Below, in pieces: positions 1 through 8,236 of a stretch of DNA of 64,000 bases. Origin of the DNA: Bacillus yapensis (GTDB lineage Bacteria; Bacillota; Bacilli; Bacillales; Cytobacillaceae); contig NZ_SUND01000016.1 in the NCBI RefSeq assembly GCF_005280205.1, positions 1 through 64,000 of the forward strand, in the 5' to 3' direction. The position numbers and the translations under genes were made by a program. The notes beneath the pieces were generated by a model, which was not told the DNA's origin, ran no database searches, and saw nothing but the letters and a program-made list of their open reading frames with translations. How positions within the stretch are numbered: position 1 is the first letter of the stretch; the number at the start of each line of letters is the position of its first letter.

Positions 1-165
1 ACATGCTACACTCCCCGCTCGGTTTCCCTTACGGATAAGTTGGCTGATGATAGGGTAAAGATTGTGATATCTCCCTACTGCTTTGCTAAAGCAGATTTCC
101 TAAATGCCCTTATGGGCGCACAATCTCTCTCGGATGAACAATTGAAGAATTTAAACTACCGATAA
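1..165 (+). CDS. 3' end of an unknown gene entering from the left edge
   Basis: An open frame runs from the first base to a TAA at 163-165 (54 codons) and reads ...KIVISPYCFAKADF...SDEQLKNLNYR. The family was not recognised. Its last 56 bases overlap the 3' end of the RadC-like gene on the other strand, at the point where RadC similarity stops. A plausible explanation is that inserted DNA truncated radC and this frame reads out of the insertion. It may also be a chance open frame. Confidence 0.25.
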   Translation, partial: TCYTPRSVSLTDKLADDRVKIVISPYCFAKADFLNALMGAQSLSDEQLKNLNYR

Positions 166-619
166 ATATAGTTTTTTTACCGATTACCTCATATTTCGCG
201 TTTAAATATAAAGCAACAAAATGTTCTTGTTTGAGAAATCTCATATCCATAAGAATGTTTGCACTATCTTCCGGACTCCTTATAACTAGCCTAATAGCAG
301 TTTCTTGAGTATAAATTCTCTTCCCAAGCTCTAATCCTGCTAAAAAGGATTCGGCCCTTCGTTGTGTAAAACCACTTACCCTATTACATAGAAATTCTGG
401 AGTTAAACCCTTAAGACCATATTCATTTTTAAGTTCTAGGATTTCATTTACCACTTCTTCTAAAGGGTGATTTTTAGTTCCTGAACCTAATATAAGATGT
501 AGGACTTCACTATCGCTTAACGATTCGAAGACTCCACCCAATTCGTATAATCTTTGTTGGGATTCACTTAGTATTCCAGCATCTTTTCTTGTGTAAGACG
601 TTGCTAATTGCAAGTTCAT
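110..619 (-). pseudogene. radC: RadC/JAB-domain protein, 3'-truncated
   Basis: The 169-residue product has the RadC order: an N-terminal helical region (GVFESLSDSEVLHLILGSG), a helix-hairpin-helix-like middle, and the start of the JAB/MPN domain (HFVALYLNAKYEVIG, then SLNSSIVHPREIV). RadC proteins continue for about 50 more residues with a metal-binding HNHPSG...D motif. Here the frame stops directly after HPREIVRP and no such motif follows in any frame, so the catalytic centre is missing. RadC-like proteins are common on plasmids and integrative elements, but their function is not settled. A good site (AGGAGGAACA) precedes the ATG. It also carries the ACACACTTAGGAGG leader seen before dnaN. 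Probably inactive. Confidence 0.75.
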
Positions 620-661
620 TTGTTCCTCCTAAGTGTGTAATTCGTTTAAATTAGATTTTCA

Positions 662-805
662 TTAGTAGTGCATTAAAACATGTCGGTTGCCATTGATTAC
701 AACAACAAATTTCCAACAAGTTTCATACACTTCGCGAACTATCGTAGCCAGTTGGCCATAATAATTCACGTTTTCTCCTAACACAATCGTCTCTAATGGG
801 TACAT
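662..805 (-). CDS. Small hypothetical protein, 47 aa
   Basis: Begins MYPLETIVLGENVNYYGQ and ends NGNRHVLMHY. The ATG at 805 is preceded by GAGGAGGAAACATT, a strong ribosome site. It sits between the primase-like gene and the radC remnant, directly after a leader hairpin. No family was recognised. The strong ribosome site and the fit between neighbours support translation. Confidence 0.55.
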   Translation of the reverse strand: MYPLETIVLGENVNYYGQLATIVREVYETCWKFVVVINGNRHVLMHY

Positions 806-832
806 AATGTTTCCTCCTCGTATAGTAAAAAA

Positions 833-877
833 GACAACAAAAAAAACCGCTTTATAAAAAGCAGCTTCCTTGTTGTC
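833..877 (-). promoter_or_regulatory. Nested hairpin in the leader of the 47-aa gene
   Basis: On the minus strand an 8-bp outer helix (GACAACAA with TTGTTGTC) encloses an inner hairpin (CTGCTTT-TTAT-AAAGCGG) followed by eight T residues. It lies 28 nt before the ATG at 805 and 18 nt after the primase-like gene. It may be that gene's terminator, an attenuator for the 47-aa gene, or both. Confidence 0.6.
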
Positions 878-894
878 ATATTAATTAAAACCTA

Positions 895-2286
895 TTAGGG
901 AATATCAATGATTTTCGGTTTGTACGACAAATGGAAAAGATCATCTAGACCTTTTGCTACATTTGACGGCCACATCGCAATCGCCACTTGAATTCCTAAT
1001 GGTTGTAATTCGTTTTTAGCCTCTTTCACCGCATTCATCACATTTAGACCAACAGTATCTTCTTTATCTTGTGCATCAGCATCAAAAGCAAAGATAACAC
1101 GTTTGGGCTTTAACTGTTTCGTCGGTTCTAGTAAATATCTCCACTGACCTACGCCTGCTACTTGTAAGTGTAGCTTTTTCGTAAAATCAGCAGCAATATC
1201 ACCCTTTAATGGACCTTCTCCCCACCATACTTCATCCACTTCCATGTGTTGATGAATGTCACCCTTGTGGAGTGTCCAGTTCAACAACACCTGGATTGGA
1301 ACAGCTGTGTGATAAGGTACAGGGTTTCCTATTTCAGCACCATTGTAAATACCTTTTTCGGGATTAATAGGTGATGAAAACCAACCGTACTTCGGACCTA
1401 ATTGAATTTCAATAGTTCCTAGTGGTGAGGTTAAAGGCAATTGCTCCCGATTCGCCTCTCCAAGTACTTCCCCGGTACTCTTTTGAATGATGGTGAAATT
1501 TTTGTAATCTTTCATTTGGATACGTAAATCTCCATCCGCCTTAATCAGTTCTGGTCTTTCATCGTACATGACTTGAAAGCCTTCAATTTGATTATGGATA
1601 TTTCGGAATGGGATCATCATACCCGCTCTCCCAACCATGCTCCAATAAAGACCATATTGCCCTTTCATTTCTGCGAACCCTGGAATACCTTCCAAACTTC
1701 CAACAGAACGTTTAATGGCCTTGGTTTTTTCATAACGTGTCTTTTTGTCTTGGACAAAAGTACGGTAAGACCTTATCTTTGCATACTGAGAAGAAATTTT
1801 TCTAACCTCTTTTAAATGTTGAAAGTGTTGCTCTTGAAGAGGCAACTCTTTTAACATTTTTCTGTATACCTCATGTAAACGGTCTGTAGATGCTTTTTCT
1901 GAAGCACGAACAATAACCTCACGAGGTTTATACTCAACATTGTTAAATTCACGAAATTTTCCATTCTCATATTCAATGGTGATTCCGCATAGTTCACAAA
2001 TTTTCTCCACCGTTTCAATAAACTCTGTGCCTTTAGGATAAGCGTCTGATTGATTCACACGGTAATGGTAATAACTAATAGCGTCTCGTCCACCTGCTAC
2101 ACCAGCAAAGTCCTTCCAAATTCCTTTAGTTGGATTAATGCCGACAGAAGGTGTATTTTCTCCCTCATTACGATAAGTAAAGTGAGTTTGTCCTACTTTT
2201 TGAAGAGAATCTCCTATCTGCTCTGCAAGAAAGAGAAGATCTACTTCTTTTGCCTTTTGAATAGTAACATCCGAAATTCTTCCCAT
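895..2286 (-). CDS. Plasmid primase-like toprim protein (DUF3854 type)
   Basis: The 463-residue protein resembles plasmid/phage primases. Its N-terminal half (about residues 1-110) resembles the primase zinc-binding region (HFTYRNEGENTPSVGINPTKG... KDFAGVAGGRDAI) but lacks most zinc cysteines. The C-terminal half carries a toprim domain: the glutamate motif WGEGPLKGD near residue 357 and FDADAQDK near residue 400, ending with KGLDDLF. Toprim domains in primases bind the metals for primer synthesis. Translation starts at the ATG at 2286 behind TTAGGAGGAATAAAG. It has its own promoter and structured leader. With dnaN at 8.8-9.9 kb it suggests that the plasmid supplies part of its own replisome. 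Primase activity is inferred from the motifs. Confidence 0.75.
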   Translation of the reverse strand: MGRISDVTIQKAKEVDLLFLAEQIGDSLQKVGQTHFTYRNEGENTPSVGINPTKGIWKDFAGVAGGRDAISYYHYRVNQSDAYPKGTEFIETVEKICELCGITIEYENGKFREFNNVEYKPREVIVRASEKASTDRLHEVYRKMLKELPLQEQHFQHLKEVRKISSQYAKIRSYRTFVQDKKTRYEKTKAIKRSVGSLEGIPGFAEMKGQYGLYWSMVGRAGMMIPFRNIHNQIEGFQVMYDERPELIKADGDLRIQMKDYKNFTIIQKSTGEVLGEANREQLPLTSPLGTIEIQLGPKYGWFSSPINPEKGIYNGAEIGNPVPYHTAVPIQVLLNWTLHKGDIHQHMEVDEVWWGEGPLKGDIAADFTKKLHLQVAGVGQWRYLLEPTKQLKPKRVIFAFDADAQDKEDTVGLNVMNAVKEAKNELQPLGIQVAIAMWPSNVAKGLDDLFHLSYKPKIIDIP

Positions 2287-2323
2287 CTTTATTCCTCCTA
2301 ATGTGTGTGCTTAATAGTTTAAT

Positions 2324-2428
2324 AGAAAACAAAAAAGCCCTCGGAAGAAAAAGACACACGTATCGTGTAATCAATTCCACCCGTAGGGCTTGTAGCTTCA
2401 AGGTCAGGCTCATAAGAGCAAATAAAAA
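2324..2428 (-). ncRNA. Structured leader RNA upstream of the primase-like gene (copy 1)
   Basis: Read on the minus strand it contains a hairpin GCTC-TTAT-GAGC, an unpaired-looking CCTGACCTTGAAG, then AAGCCCTACGGGTGG. A 3' half CCGAGGGCTTTTTTG pairs back to AGCCCT..CGG and ends in a T tract. An inner hairpin (ACACG-ATA-CGTGT) sits between. A second copy lies before dnaN (9967-10066) with paired changes in the helices. This looks like a cis-acting attenuator that ends in a terminator. Confidence 0.7.
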
Positions 2429-2441
2429 ATAATCTAATTTT

Positions 2442-2470
2442 ATTCTACTAAAGAACCATTGATTTCGCAA
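2442..2470 (-). promoter_or_regulatory. Promoter of the primase-like gene
   Basis: TTGCGA (2465-2470), a 17-nt spacer and TAGAAT (2442-2447) on the minus strand form a sigma-A-type promoter. It lies just before the structured leader RNA. Confidence 0.6.
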
Positions 2471-2629
2471 GGATATTCAATTCATTTCATTATTAATCCA
2501 ATCATTTAAACTAGTAATAATCACTTTATAAAATAGTTTGATGAACCTATTTTATTAATAGATCAGTGTAGCTTTGAAATAAAGTTTGATCAAAAGCACC
2601 TCACAAACCGGTATTTTACGATAAATAAA

Positions 2630-2670
2630 AAGAATCCATTTTGAAAAAAGATTGATCAAAATGGATTCTT
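2630..2670 (-). terminator. Terminator of the HEPN-motif gene
   Basis: A perfect 14-bp inverted repeat (AAGAATCCATTTTG with CAAAATGGATTCTT) around a 13-nt loop. On the minus strand it is followed by TTTTATTTAT. It lies about 100 nt past the end of the gene at 2767-4005. The loop contains TGATCAA, a motif that recurs nearby. Confidence 0.7.
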
Positions 2671-2766
2671 ATCTAGTAGGTTTAAATCTTGTTTTTATAA
2701 AAAAGTTTGATCATTTTTGTGATCCTTATTCCATTAAAGTGCCCGTTTGTTGAAGAAGGTTAAAAG

Positions 2767-4005
2767 TTAAATTACCCTGTTATCTTCATGTTCTTTAGCA
2801 AACCACCTTATAACTTGCTGTGCAAGAATATCTAAGCATTTAGAAAACGCTTCTAGTTGTTCCGTTGGACATTCCATGCCTTTTTTCTCATAATTAGTTT
2901 TTGCATGAGCAAACATGTTTCTGGTATTACTAATAGCATTAGCAACCTCTTCAAAAGCTTTTATTTTATCGTCATTTTTACTTTCTGTACTCAACTTCTT
3001 TGTAAACCTTAATAATGGAGGTGCTATTGTAACAATTTCATTTAGGTCACAACAAGTTTCAATAGTTAGTTTTATAGCAAAATAGTCTTTTTGATTATTT
3101 CTGTTACTTTCGAAGATTTTTCCTAATTCTAGTATGTAGTTTGCGTCCGGATTTAGTGCTCTTGAACTAAATAATTTCTTGGTGGCAGAATTAATAAGAT
3201 CTTGCTGTATAACTGTTTGAGATACGTATTCTATCACCTTGGTATAAGTTAGAACTAATATCTCATAATTCGCACTAGAAAGGGAAGAATTGTACAATTT
3301 TAACAATTCATGTACGCCTTTTCCTCGTAACAATGGTCTAAGCCTTGTTGTATCTACTCTGAAATCGAGTTCATCCTCTGAGGTAAGATAGGATAATCTA
3401 GGAGACAATTGTATACTAATATCTAATGTTGATTTTAGCTCAAATAAATAAGCATCAACTAGGCTTTCAATTATATTAACATCTATCGTATCCTCGGCAG
3501 AAATTTCTATAAAGAATTCATAATCGTCCACTGGCGGTAAATGCTTATCAAAGAGATCATCAATTATTAATTTAATTCCATAACTTGTTAAGCCATTTAC
3601 AATATTTATTGAGTACTCTTGTTCATCTATTGACTCTTTAATAGTAGGGATATCAAGACCAAAGCCATATATCAATTCTTGTATTTGGCTGTCTATGCTA
3701 AATAAAGCTACTTTTTTACCAATTAATTTATTTTCATCAAATTCAACGACTTTCATAGCATCATACACTACTTCAAGTAACTCACCGATTGTATGGTTCG
3801 CTTCATAATAAGAATGGGGAAAATAAGCTGGTAATTCATAATTTTCATCGATAATTAAATCCTCTTCATCCTTGGAATTCTCGTCTTCATCATCATAATC
3901 ATCAGAAAGATACGCGAAGTCATATTCTATACCGTACTCTTCGAAAAATTTTAATAGCTCACTTACCTCTTGTTTAAATTCCTCAGAAACAAATTTAACT
4001 GCCAT
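2767..4005 (-). CDS. Hypothetical protein with C-terminal HEPN-like RNase motif
   Basis: 412 residues starting MAVKFVSEEF. I chose the ATG at 4005 because AGGAGG lies just upstream; an upstream in-frame ATG has no ribosome site. An acidic stretch (SDDYDDEDENSKDEEDL) lies near residues 35-50, followed by a long helix-rich middle. Near the C terminus, ISNTRNMFAHAKTNY contains R-x4-H, the signature of HEPN ribonuclease domains found in toxins and anti-phage proteins. No partner antitoxin gene is adjacent; the gene stands alone between terminators. The HEPN assignment rests on this motif and the helical context, so it is tentative. Metal-independent RNase activity is an inference. Confidence 0.55.
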   Translation of the reverse strand: MAVKFVSEEFKQEVSELLKFFEEYGIEYDFAYLSDDYDDEDENSKDEEDLIIDENYELPAYFPHSYYEANHTIGELLEVVYDAMKVVEFDENKLIGKKVALFSIDSQIQELIYGFGLDIPTIKESIDEQEYSINIVNGLTSYGIKLIIDDLFDKHLPPVDDYEFFIEISAEDTIDVNIIESLVDAYLFELKSTLDISIQLSPRLSYLTSEDELDFRVDTTRLRPLLRGKGVHELLKLYNSSLSSANYEILVLTYTKVIEYVSQTVIQQDLINSATKKLFSSRALNPDANYILELGKIFESNRNNQKDYFAIKLTIETCCDLNEIVTIAPPLLRFTKKLSTESKNDDKIKAFEEVANAISNTRNMFAHAKTNYEKKGMECPTEQLEAFSKCLDILAQQVIRWFAKEHEDNRVI

Positions 4006-4120
4006 TCTCTTGCCTCCTATTACTACAAATTTACGATAATTAATTAGACTTGAATAAACAAATATAGGTTCTATTCGGTATAATATCATTTTTTCAACAA
4101 AACTACCCGTTACTTTAAGT

Positions 4121-4284
4121 GTATTCCATTACAATATCTTTTTCATAAATATCCAGATTTACCACCGAGTGTTATTCAACAATCTGACCCTTTAATGGAA
4201 CAACTTATTGTCATTCAACAGTTCCTTAATCAACGTTTCAATTCAGATGTTCTTTTCCTTTTCACTATAAAAACACCCCTTTAG
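4121..4284 (+). pseudogene. Possible decayed gene fragment
   Basis: An open, coding-like stretch includes YPDLPPSVIQQSDPLMEQL and VIQQFLNQRF and stops with TAG at 4282-4284. No start codon or ribosome site was found. It could be the 3' remnant of a lost gene. The family was not recognised and chance cannot be excluded. Confidence 0.2.
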
Positions 4285-4304
4285 ATAACCATATCCAAAG
4301 GGGT
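4275..4304 (-). terminator. Terminator of the 4454-5964 gene pair
   Basis: ACCCCTTT (4275-4282) pairs with AAAGGGGT (4297-4304). A T run follows on the minus strand, and there are A residues on the other side, so it may act both ways. Confidence 0.6.
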
Positions 4305-4307
4305 AAA

Positions 4308-4385
4308 ACGGTGCATCTTTTTTACAAACGGTATAACTTTCTTTAAAACGGTACATCTTTTTTATAAAAGGGACGACTTTATTCC
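4308..4385. repeat. 20-bp-spaced ACGGT repeats, array 1
   Basis: ACGGT occurs at 4308, 4328 and 4348, exactly 20 bp apart, each followed by similar A/T-rich sequence. A degenerate fourth unit (GGGACGACTTTATTCC) follows. A related array lies at 6312-6386. The period of two helical turns suggests a protein-binding array; the function is unknown. Confidence 0.55.
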
Positions 4386-4453
4386 AAATCTACAATCAGC
4401 TTTCCTTACCTGTTTCCGATTTTTTTCAGAAGACATGTTTTTAATTAGAGAGT

Positions 4454-4888
4454 TCAATCTTCCAAAGTCTGAGGGTCTACACCAATATCTTTTAATAATT
4501 CTAATACACCAGCATGATTCTCAAGTAGACAGACGGAAAAGTCCTGAATTCCTAAAAATAGAATATCATCTTTATAAATATTGTAATGCCAGAGATCATT
4601 TACCCCTCCCTCAAATGAGGGAGAAGTGTATTTATATATCAATTTCCTAGCTTCAGAATCTAGACTGCCCGATATAATAATGCTGTTATCCATTCCGTCC
4701 CAAGGTTTGATTGTAACATTTCTCAAATTCTTAAATTCCTTTTTTCCTGTTATAAATCGATTATCTTCATCAAGTTTATCCTCCGTAAAGATTATATCGA
4801 ACTTGTTACAATGATTTATACAAACTTCAAATATGTTTTTCCATTCTGACTCCGATGTAATGTCATGAATAACTATAACATCCTTCAT
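4454..4888 (-). CDS. Small acidic cytosolic protein, possible immunity partner
   Basis: 144 residues (MKDVIVIHDI... to DPQTLED) with no signal peptide or membrane segment. The family was not recognised. It starts 11 nt after the secreted protein gene at 4900-5964, so the two are probably co-transcribed. An exported protein followed by a small acidic cytosolic protein is the arrangement of some toxin-immunity pairs, but there is no motif evidence for that here. Confidence 0.6.
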   Translation of the reverse strand: MKDVIVIHDITSESEWKNIFEVCINHCNKFDIIFTEDKLDEDNRFITGKKEFKNLRNVTIKPWDGMDNSIIISGSLDSEARKLIYKYTSPSFEGGVNDLWHYNIYKDDILFLGIQDFSVCLLENHAGVLELLKDIGVDPQTLED

Positions 4889-4899
4889 TTTTTATCTCC

Positions 4900-5964
4900 T
4901 TAACTAGAAAAATTTGTAATAGTTCGGTTGGTATTAATATAAAACTGTTGTGTTAATTCTGGAAATATCTCAGGAAAAATGCTTTTAAACATATAAATTT
5001 TTATTCTATAATCACCTGCTGGTAGACCAGATGTACTAATACTCACTGTATTTCTATATTCATATTCATATGTGTTATTAACTGAAAGCCTTCTGATAAA
5101 GGTTCCCATAGTGCCTGTTTTTACAATGGTACCTACACTATTTTCAACAGTATATCGAGGTACTTCATTCAAAATGTCCAAATCTAAATCACTATTGTTT
5201 CCACCTACATCTAATGTTACCTTAAGCGTATCGTTTGCAGGACTTACATATAGGGTGTTTATATTCTCTACATTATCAATACTGGTTTCAGTTAAAGTTG
5301 GTAGTTCAGCAATCGGAACGTCTTCCTGAATTGAATCATACAGCCCATCAGCTGTCTCTTCAATATACCCTGTCAAATCATTACTAGGTTGAGCTTCCGT
5401 TATAAAGTCAGCTTCGGTATATACTATTTCTCCATCTGGAATCGCATCACTTGGGTACACAGGTATAAAGCTAGTGATGAGCTTATAGAGCGTTACAGCA
5501 GCTGCAGAAAAAACAGCAATCAATGTAAAGTTATCATTAGGAGAGATTGCCTGAGCGAAGGATTTCATAGCACTAGTCGCTTTAGAAACAAGGGTGTTCC
5601 ATGAGGTGGCACATTGATCCATTACAGTCTTTTTTTTCTTGCTCTCATAAATATAAATACACGATTTATTCTGTTTTTTATATTTTACAACATGATAATT
5701 TGCTATTTCTTTCGCAACTCGATTATTATATGAATTTAGTTTATCCACGTGCACATTTACATGGGGAGTAGTTGTACGTGGGAATTTTGGCCCTGCCCAC
5801 CCTTTATGAACATTAGTTATGGAGACTACCAAATTATCTCCAAATCGCTTTGATTTCCAAAGTAAACCTGCACTTTCTGCTGAAGTAAGGTTTGGAGCTA
5901 CTAGACTAAACATTAGTATTACTGCAAGTAATGATAAAATAATCTTTCTTTTTCTTACTTTCAT
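4900..5964 (-). CDS. Secreted hypothetical protein
   Basis: 354 residues. A positively charged start (MKVRKRK) and a hydrophobic core ending near LTSAES form a clear Sec signal peptide. The mature part has a histidine-rich stretch (TPHVNVHVDKL), a lysine-rich region with two cysteines (NKSCIYIY and MDQC), a weakly hydrophobic segment around residues 145-170 (LIAVFSAAAVTLYKLI), and a beta-rich C-terminal half (DLDLDILNEVPRYTV to the C terminus). Family not recognised. It starts at the ATG behind GGGGAGAAGAG and is followed by the small acidic gene. Its role is unknown: surface or secreted effector are both possible. Confidence 0.6.
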   Translation of the reverse strand: MKVRKRKIILSLLAVILMFSLVAPNLTSAESAGLLWKSKRFGDNLVVSITNVHKGWAGPKFPRTTTPHVNVHVDKLNSYNNRVAKEIANYHVVKYKKQNKSCIYIYESKKKKTVMDQCATSWNTLVSKATSAMKSFAQAISPNDNFTLIAVFSAAAVTLYKLITSFIPVYPSDAIPDGEIVYTEADFITEAQPSNDLTGYIEETADGLYDSIQEDVPIAELPTLTETSIDNVENINTLYVSPANDTLKVTLDVGGNNSDLDLDILNEVPRYTVENSVGTIVKTGTMGTFIRRLSVNNTYEYEYRNTVSISTSGLPAGDYRIKIYMFKSIFPEIFPELTQQFYINTNRTITNFSS

Positions 5965-6311
5965 GTTCTCTTCTCCCCTTAGTTATTAATAGATTTTTAA
6001 TGGTACAATAATACTATATTTACAAATATATATAAATTATACCTAAAATATCCAATTTTATATTAAACTATAATACATATATACTATGGGGTAAATTTAA
6101 CTAATCAGTGTTGTCCTGTATAAAAATCTTGCGTTTTGAAAAAGATTGATCAAAACCACCAGATTTTTATCGCTCCTAATGTCACGGCATATCTAGTGAT
6201 ATAAATTCTTTAATGCAATGTGACTTATTTCAAAACTATAATTCTGGCCAGAGCTACTAGAAAGTATTCAGATATTCATTCCATATCTATTACCGGCGCC
6301 GTCATTCGGGA

Positions 6312-6386
6312 ACAGTACAACTGTTTTATAAACGGTAATAACTTTCTTTAAAACGGTAAGATTTTTTTACAAATAGTACATTATTA
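6312..6386. repeat. ACGGT repeats, array 2
   Basis: ACGGT at 6332 and 6353 (21 bp apart), with a related ACAGT unit at 6312. The sequence between units (AACTTTCTTTAAAACGGTA) is the same as in the array at 4308-4385. The two arrays flank the secreted-protein gene pair. Confidence 0.55.
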
Positions 6387-6462
6387 TTTCAAATATACAA
6401 TACCAACAAAAATCCCTAGACACACTCTCTCTTTTTCTAGTGATTCTTTTTCGTTACAATCT

Positions 6463-6500
6463 TAAAAAAACCCTTTGGCTGAATAGTAACTAAAGGGATT
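6463..6500 (-). terminator. Terminator of the 47-aa basic protein gene
   Basis: On the minus strand AATCCCTTTAG pairs with CCAAAGGGTTT, followed by a run of T. It lies about 65 nt after the stop at 6567. Confidence 0.65.
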
Positions 6501-6566
6501 AAGTATGTCTTTTTCAAAGCTTAAACGACTATTTTATTTGTTAAATAATTTCTTTATTCATAGATA

Positions 6567-6710
6567 TCATCTTTTTTTAAATAGCTGTTTTACTTCTTCA
6601 ATTTTCGTTTTCCGTTTTTTTCTTCTTTCCGCAAATATTTCTTGCTGATCTCTCACTCGTACTGGCTGCGCTCGATTCTTTAACTCCACAATTTTGTTGT
6701 TCTGATTCAT
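6567..6710 (-). CDS. Small basic protein, 47 aa, paralogue of the 66-aa protein
   Basis: Begins MNQNNKIVELKNRAQP and continues with PVRVRDQQEIFAERRKKRK. The pattern PVR-x-(R/E)-xQ-x-EIF-x2-RRK-(K/R)-R also appears in the next gene upstream (6843-7043), so the two are probably paralogues. It is very basic and could bind nucleic acid or a coupled membrane protein. GGAG precedes the ATG at 6710. Terminators lie on both sides. Confidence 0.6.
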   Translation of the reverse strand: MNQNNKIVELKNRAQPVRVRDQQEIFAERRKKRKTKIEEVKQLFKKR

Positions 6711-6777
6711 TTCGATCACCACTCCAACGTTTTGTTAGACATAGGTTGCCCATTTTTTGAGTAGAAAATACAAAAAA

Positions 6778-6812
6778 AGAGCATAATTAGTAGATTTTAC
6801 TAATCATGCTCT
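6778..6812 (-). terminator. Terminator of the 66-aa gene
   Basis: AGAGCATAATTAGTAG (6778-6793) pairs with its near-perfect complement ending at 6812; on the minus strand TTTTTTTG follows. Confidence 0.75.
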
Positions 6813-6842
6813 ATATTTATTACGGTTTTATAGATTAATTGT

Positions 6843-7043
6843 TTAATTATGTCTTGCGTTGTTTGATATGTGACCAGCTCTCGGTGGATGAGTAGTGCCA
6901 TAATAGGAGCCGCTACCTTTTAAGATGGTTCTTACCTCTGCATGGACAGAATTTATTTGAGCTCTCCTTCGTTTACGACGGCTTTCAAATATCTCCGATT
7001 GTTCTCTAACTGGTACAGCTACAGCACCTCTGTTATTTGCCAT
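6843..7043 (-). CDS. Small basic protein, 66 aa
   Basis: Starts MANNRGAVAVPVREQ. The ATG at 7043 is preferred because AAGGGAG lies nine bases before it; the in-frame ATG at 7052 touches that site. The start overlaps the end of the upstream membrane-protein gene by 11 nt, suggesting translational coupling. It shares PVREQSEIFESRRKRRR with the 47-aa protein at 6567-6710. The tail is rich in Gly, His and Asn. Function unknown. Confidence 0.6.
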   Translation of the reverse strand: MANNRGAVAVPVREQSEIFESRRKRRRAQINSVHAEVRTILKGSGSYYGTTHPPRAGHISNNARHN

Positions 7044-8199
7044 GAGTTCCATCTCCCTTCCCTGGACGACTAGTATTCTTATAAACTATTTGGCACAAGC
7101 CATGAAGCATACTATAAATTACTCTTTGATCAATTATATCATCTGTTAACGCCAATAGATAACCTTTTTTATTAACAGAAGGTACAATTTGCAAAGAAAT
7201 AATCCATGTTTCACTATTATTATACCCTACATTAATTCGGTATGAAACAATATGATATCCTTCTTTTGGCTCGATTTTAAATAGATTATTCTGCTTAGTA
7301 GCAGCAGCGACAGTCGATTGTACCCAAGGGTTGTGATGATTTCTGGTTAGATCAATTGTCAGAGGGTTCTGCCCCGTAGTTCCTTCATCTGCAATACGAG
7401 TTAATACATTGCCATTTTTCTTATAAAGTGAGTACCCAGCAATTATTTTCAAATCTGAAAAACTGCACTTACCTCTACCTATACGATGTAAAATGATATG
7501 TAAGTCATGAAAGAGTTCAACTAAATATTGAATTCCATCCTCGTACCATTTTATTTCATCTTCCAGACCTTCAATAAGTTCGTTATACTTCTCGATCGCT
7601 AACTCCTCTTTAGAGCGGAGCTCGTTAATTTCATCTCGAAGTCGTTCTTTCTCCTCTTTGTACTCTGTGGTAATAACATTAACAATTTCTAGTTCGTTTT
7701 CTTGCTTGGTCAATACTCCATTCACATATTCAGCTAACCCTTGATAAGAAATGTTTTTATCGTGAACTGAATGATTAAGCAAATCAAATTCATGTTTCCT
7801 TAAAGCTTTATACGCTTTTAAGTAAAAATGAGGGTGAGTTAAGTTCAGCATCCTAGTTAAAGATATTGGAATCATAAGGGATAGTAGTATTACAACCGCT
7901 CCCACTAGTATTAACAAGCACCAATACCATTCCATCCCTTGAAAAAAGGACACCGCACTTGCAACAACTCCTCCAATTAGAGGAAGTGTTGATAAATTAA
8001 AAATATTAACTTCATTTACCTTCATAATAGGTTTGTAAAAAGTCTTCAAATCTTTTAATAAAAGAATGATAGCTTGTCCAATCCAATGAGGTGAAACGTC
8101 TGCCCTTGATTCTTGATTCTTAAATTTTTCAAGAATTTTATCCATACTGGGAGCAACTCTGAACAGGAAGCTATGATAATTAGGTTTGTTGTCACTCAT
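7033..8199 (-). CDS. Membrane protein with coiled coil and GAF-like C-terminal domain
   Basis: 388 residues. Two hydrophobic segments lie around residues 68-110 (LPLIGGVVASAV and CLLILVGAVVILLSLMI), then a charged coiled coil (about 165-225, EYKEEKERLRDEINELRSKE). The C-terminal part (about 225-380) looks like a GAF-type sensor fold (GRGKCSFSDLKIIAGYSLY... YLLALTDDIID). A cytosolic sensor anchored in the membrane is a reasonable reading, but no known family was recognised. The ribosome site AAGGAGGTAAATTTT precedes the ATG. It overlaps the 66-aa gene downstream. Confidence 0.6.
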   Translation of the reverse strand: MSDNKPNYHSFLFRVAPSMDKILEKFKNQESRADVSPHWIGQAIILLLKDLKTFYKPIMKVNEVNIFNLSTLPLIGGVVASAVSFFQGMEWYWCLLILVGAVVILLSLMIPISLTRMLNLTHPHFYLKAYKALRKHEFDLLNHSVHDKNISYQGLAEYVNGVLTKQENELEIVNVITTEYKEEKERLRDEINELRSKEELAIEKYNELIEGLEDEIKWYEDGIQYLVELFHDLHIILHRIGRGKCSFSDLKIIAGYSLYKKNGNVLTRIADEGTTGQNPLTIDLTRNHHNPWVQSTVAAATKQNNLFKIEPKEGYHIVSYRINVGYNNSETWIISLQIVPSVNKKGYLLALTDDIIDQRVIYSMLHGLCQIVYKNTSRPGKGDGTHGK

Positions 8200-8236
8200 A
8201 AAATTTACCTCCTTAATGTGTAATTTAAAAACAAAT

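Larger units (their letters stand above)
5965..6566. other. Gene-free region with repeats
   Basis: No convincing gene was found. The A/T-rich part at 6000-6100 probably holds the promoter of the secreted-protein gene on the minus strand. A copy of TTGATCAA lies near 6136 and the second ACGGT array at 6312-6386. Confidence 0.5.
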
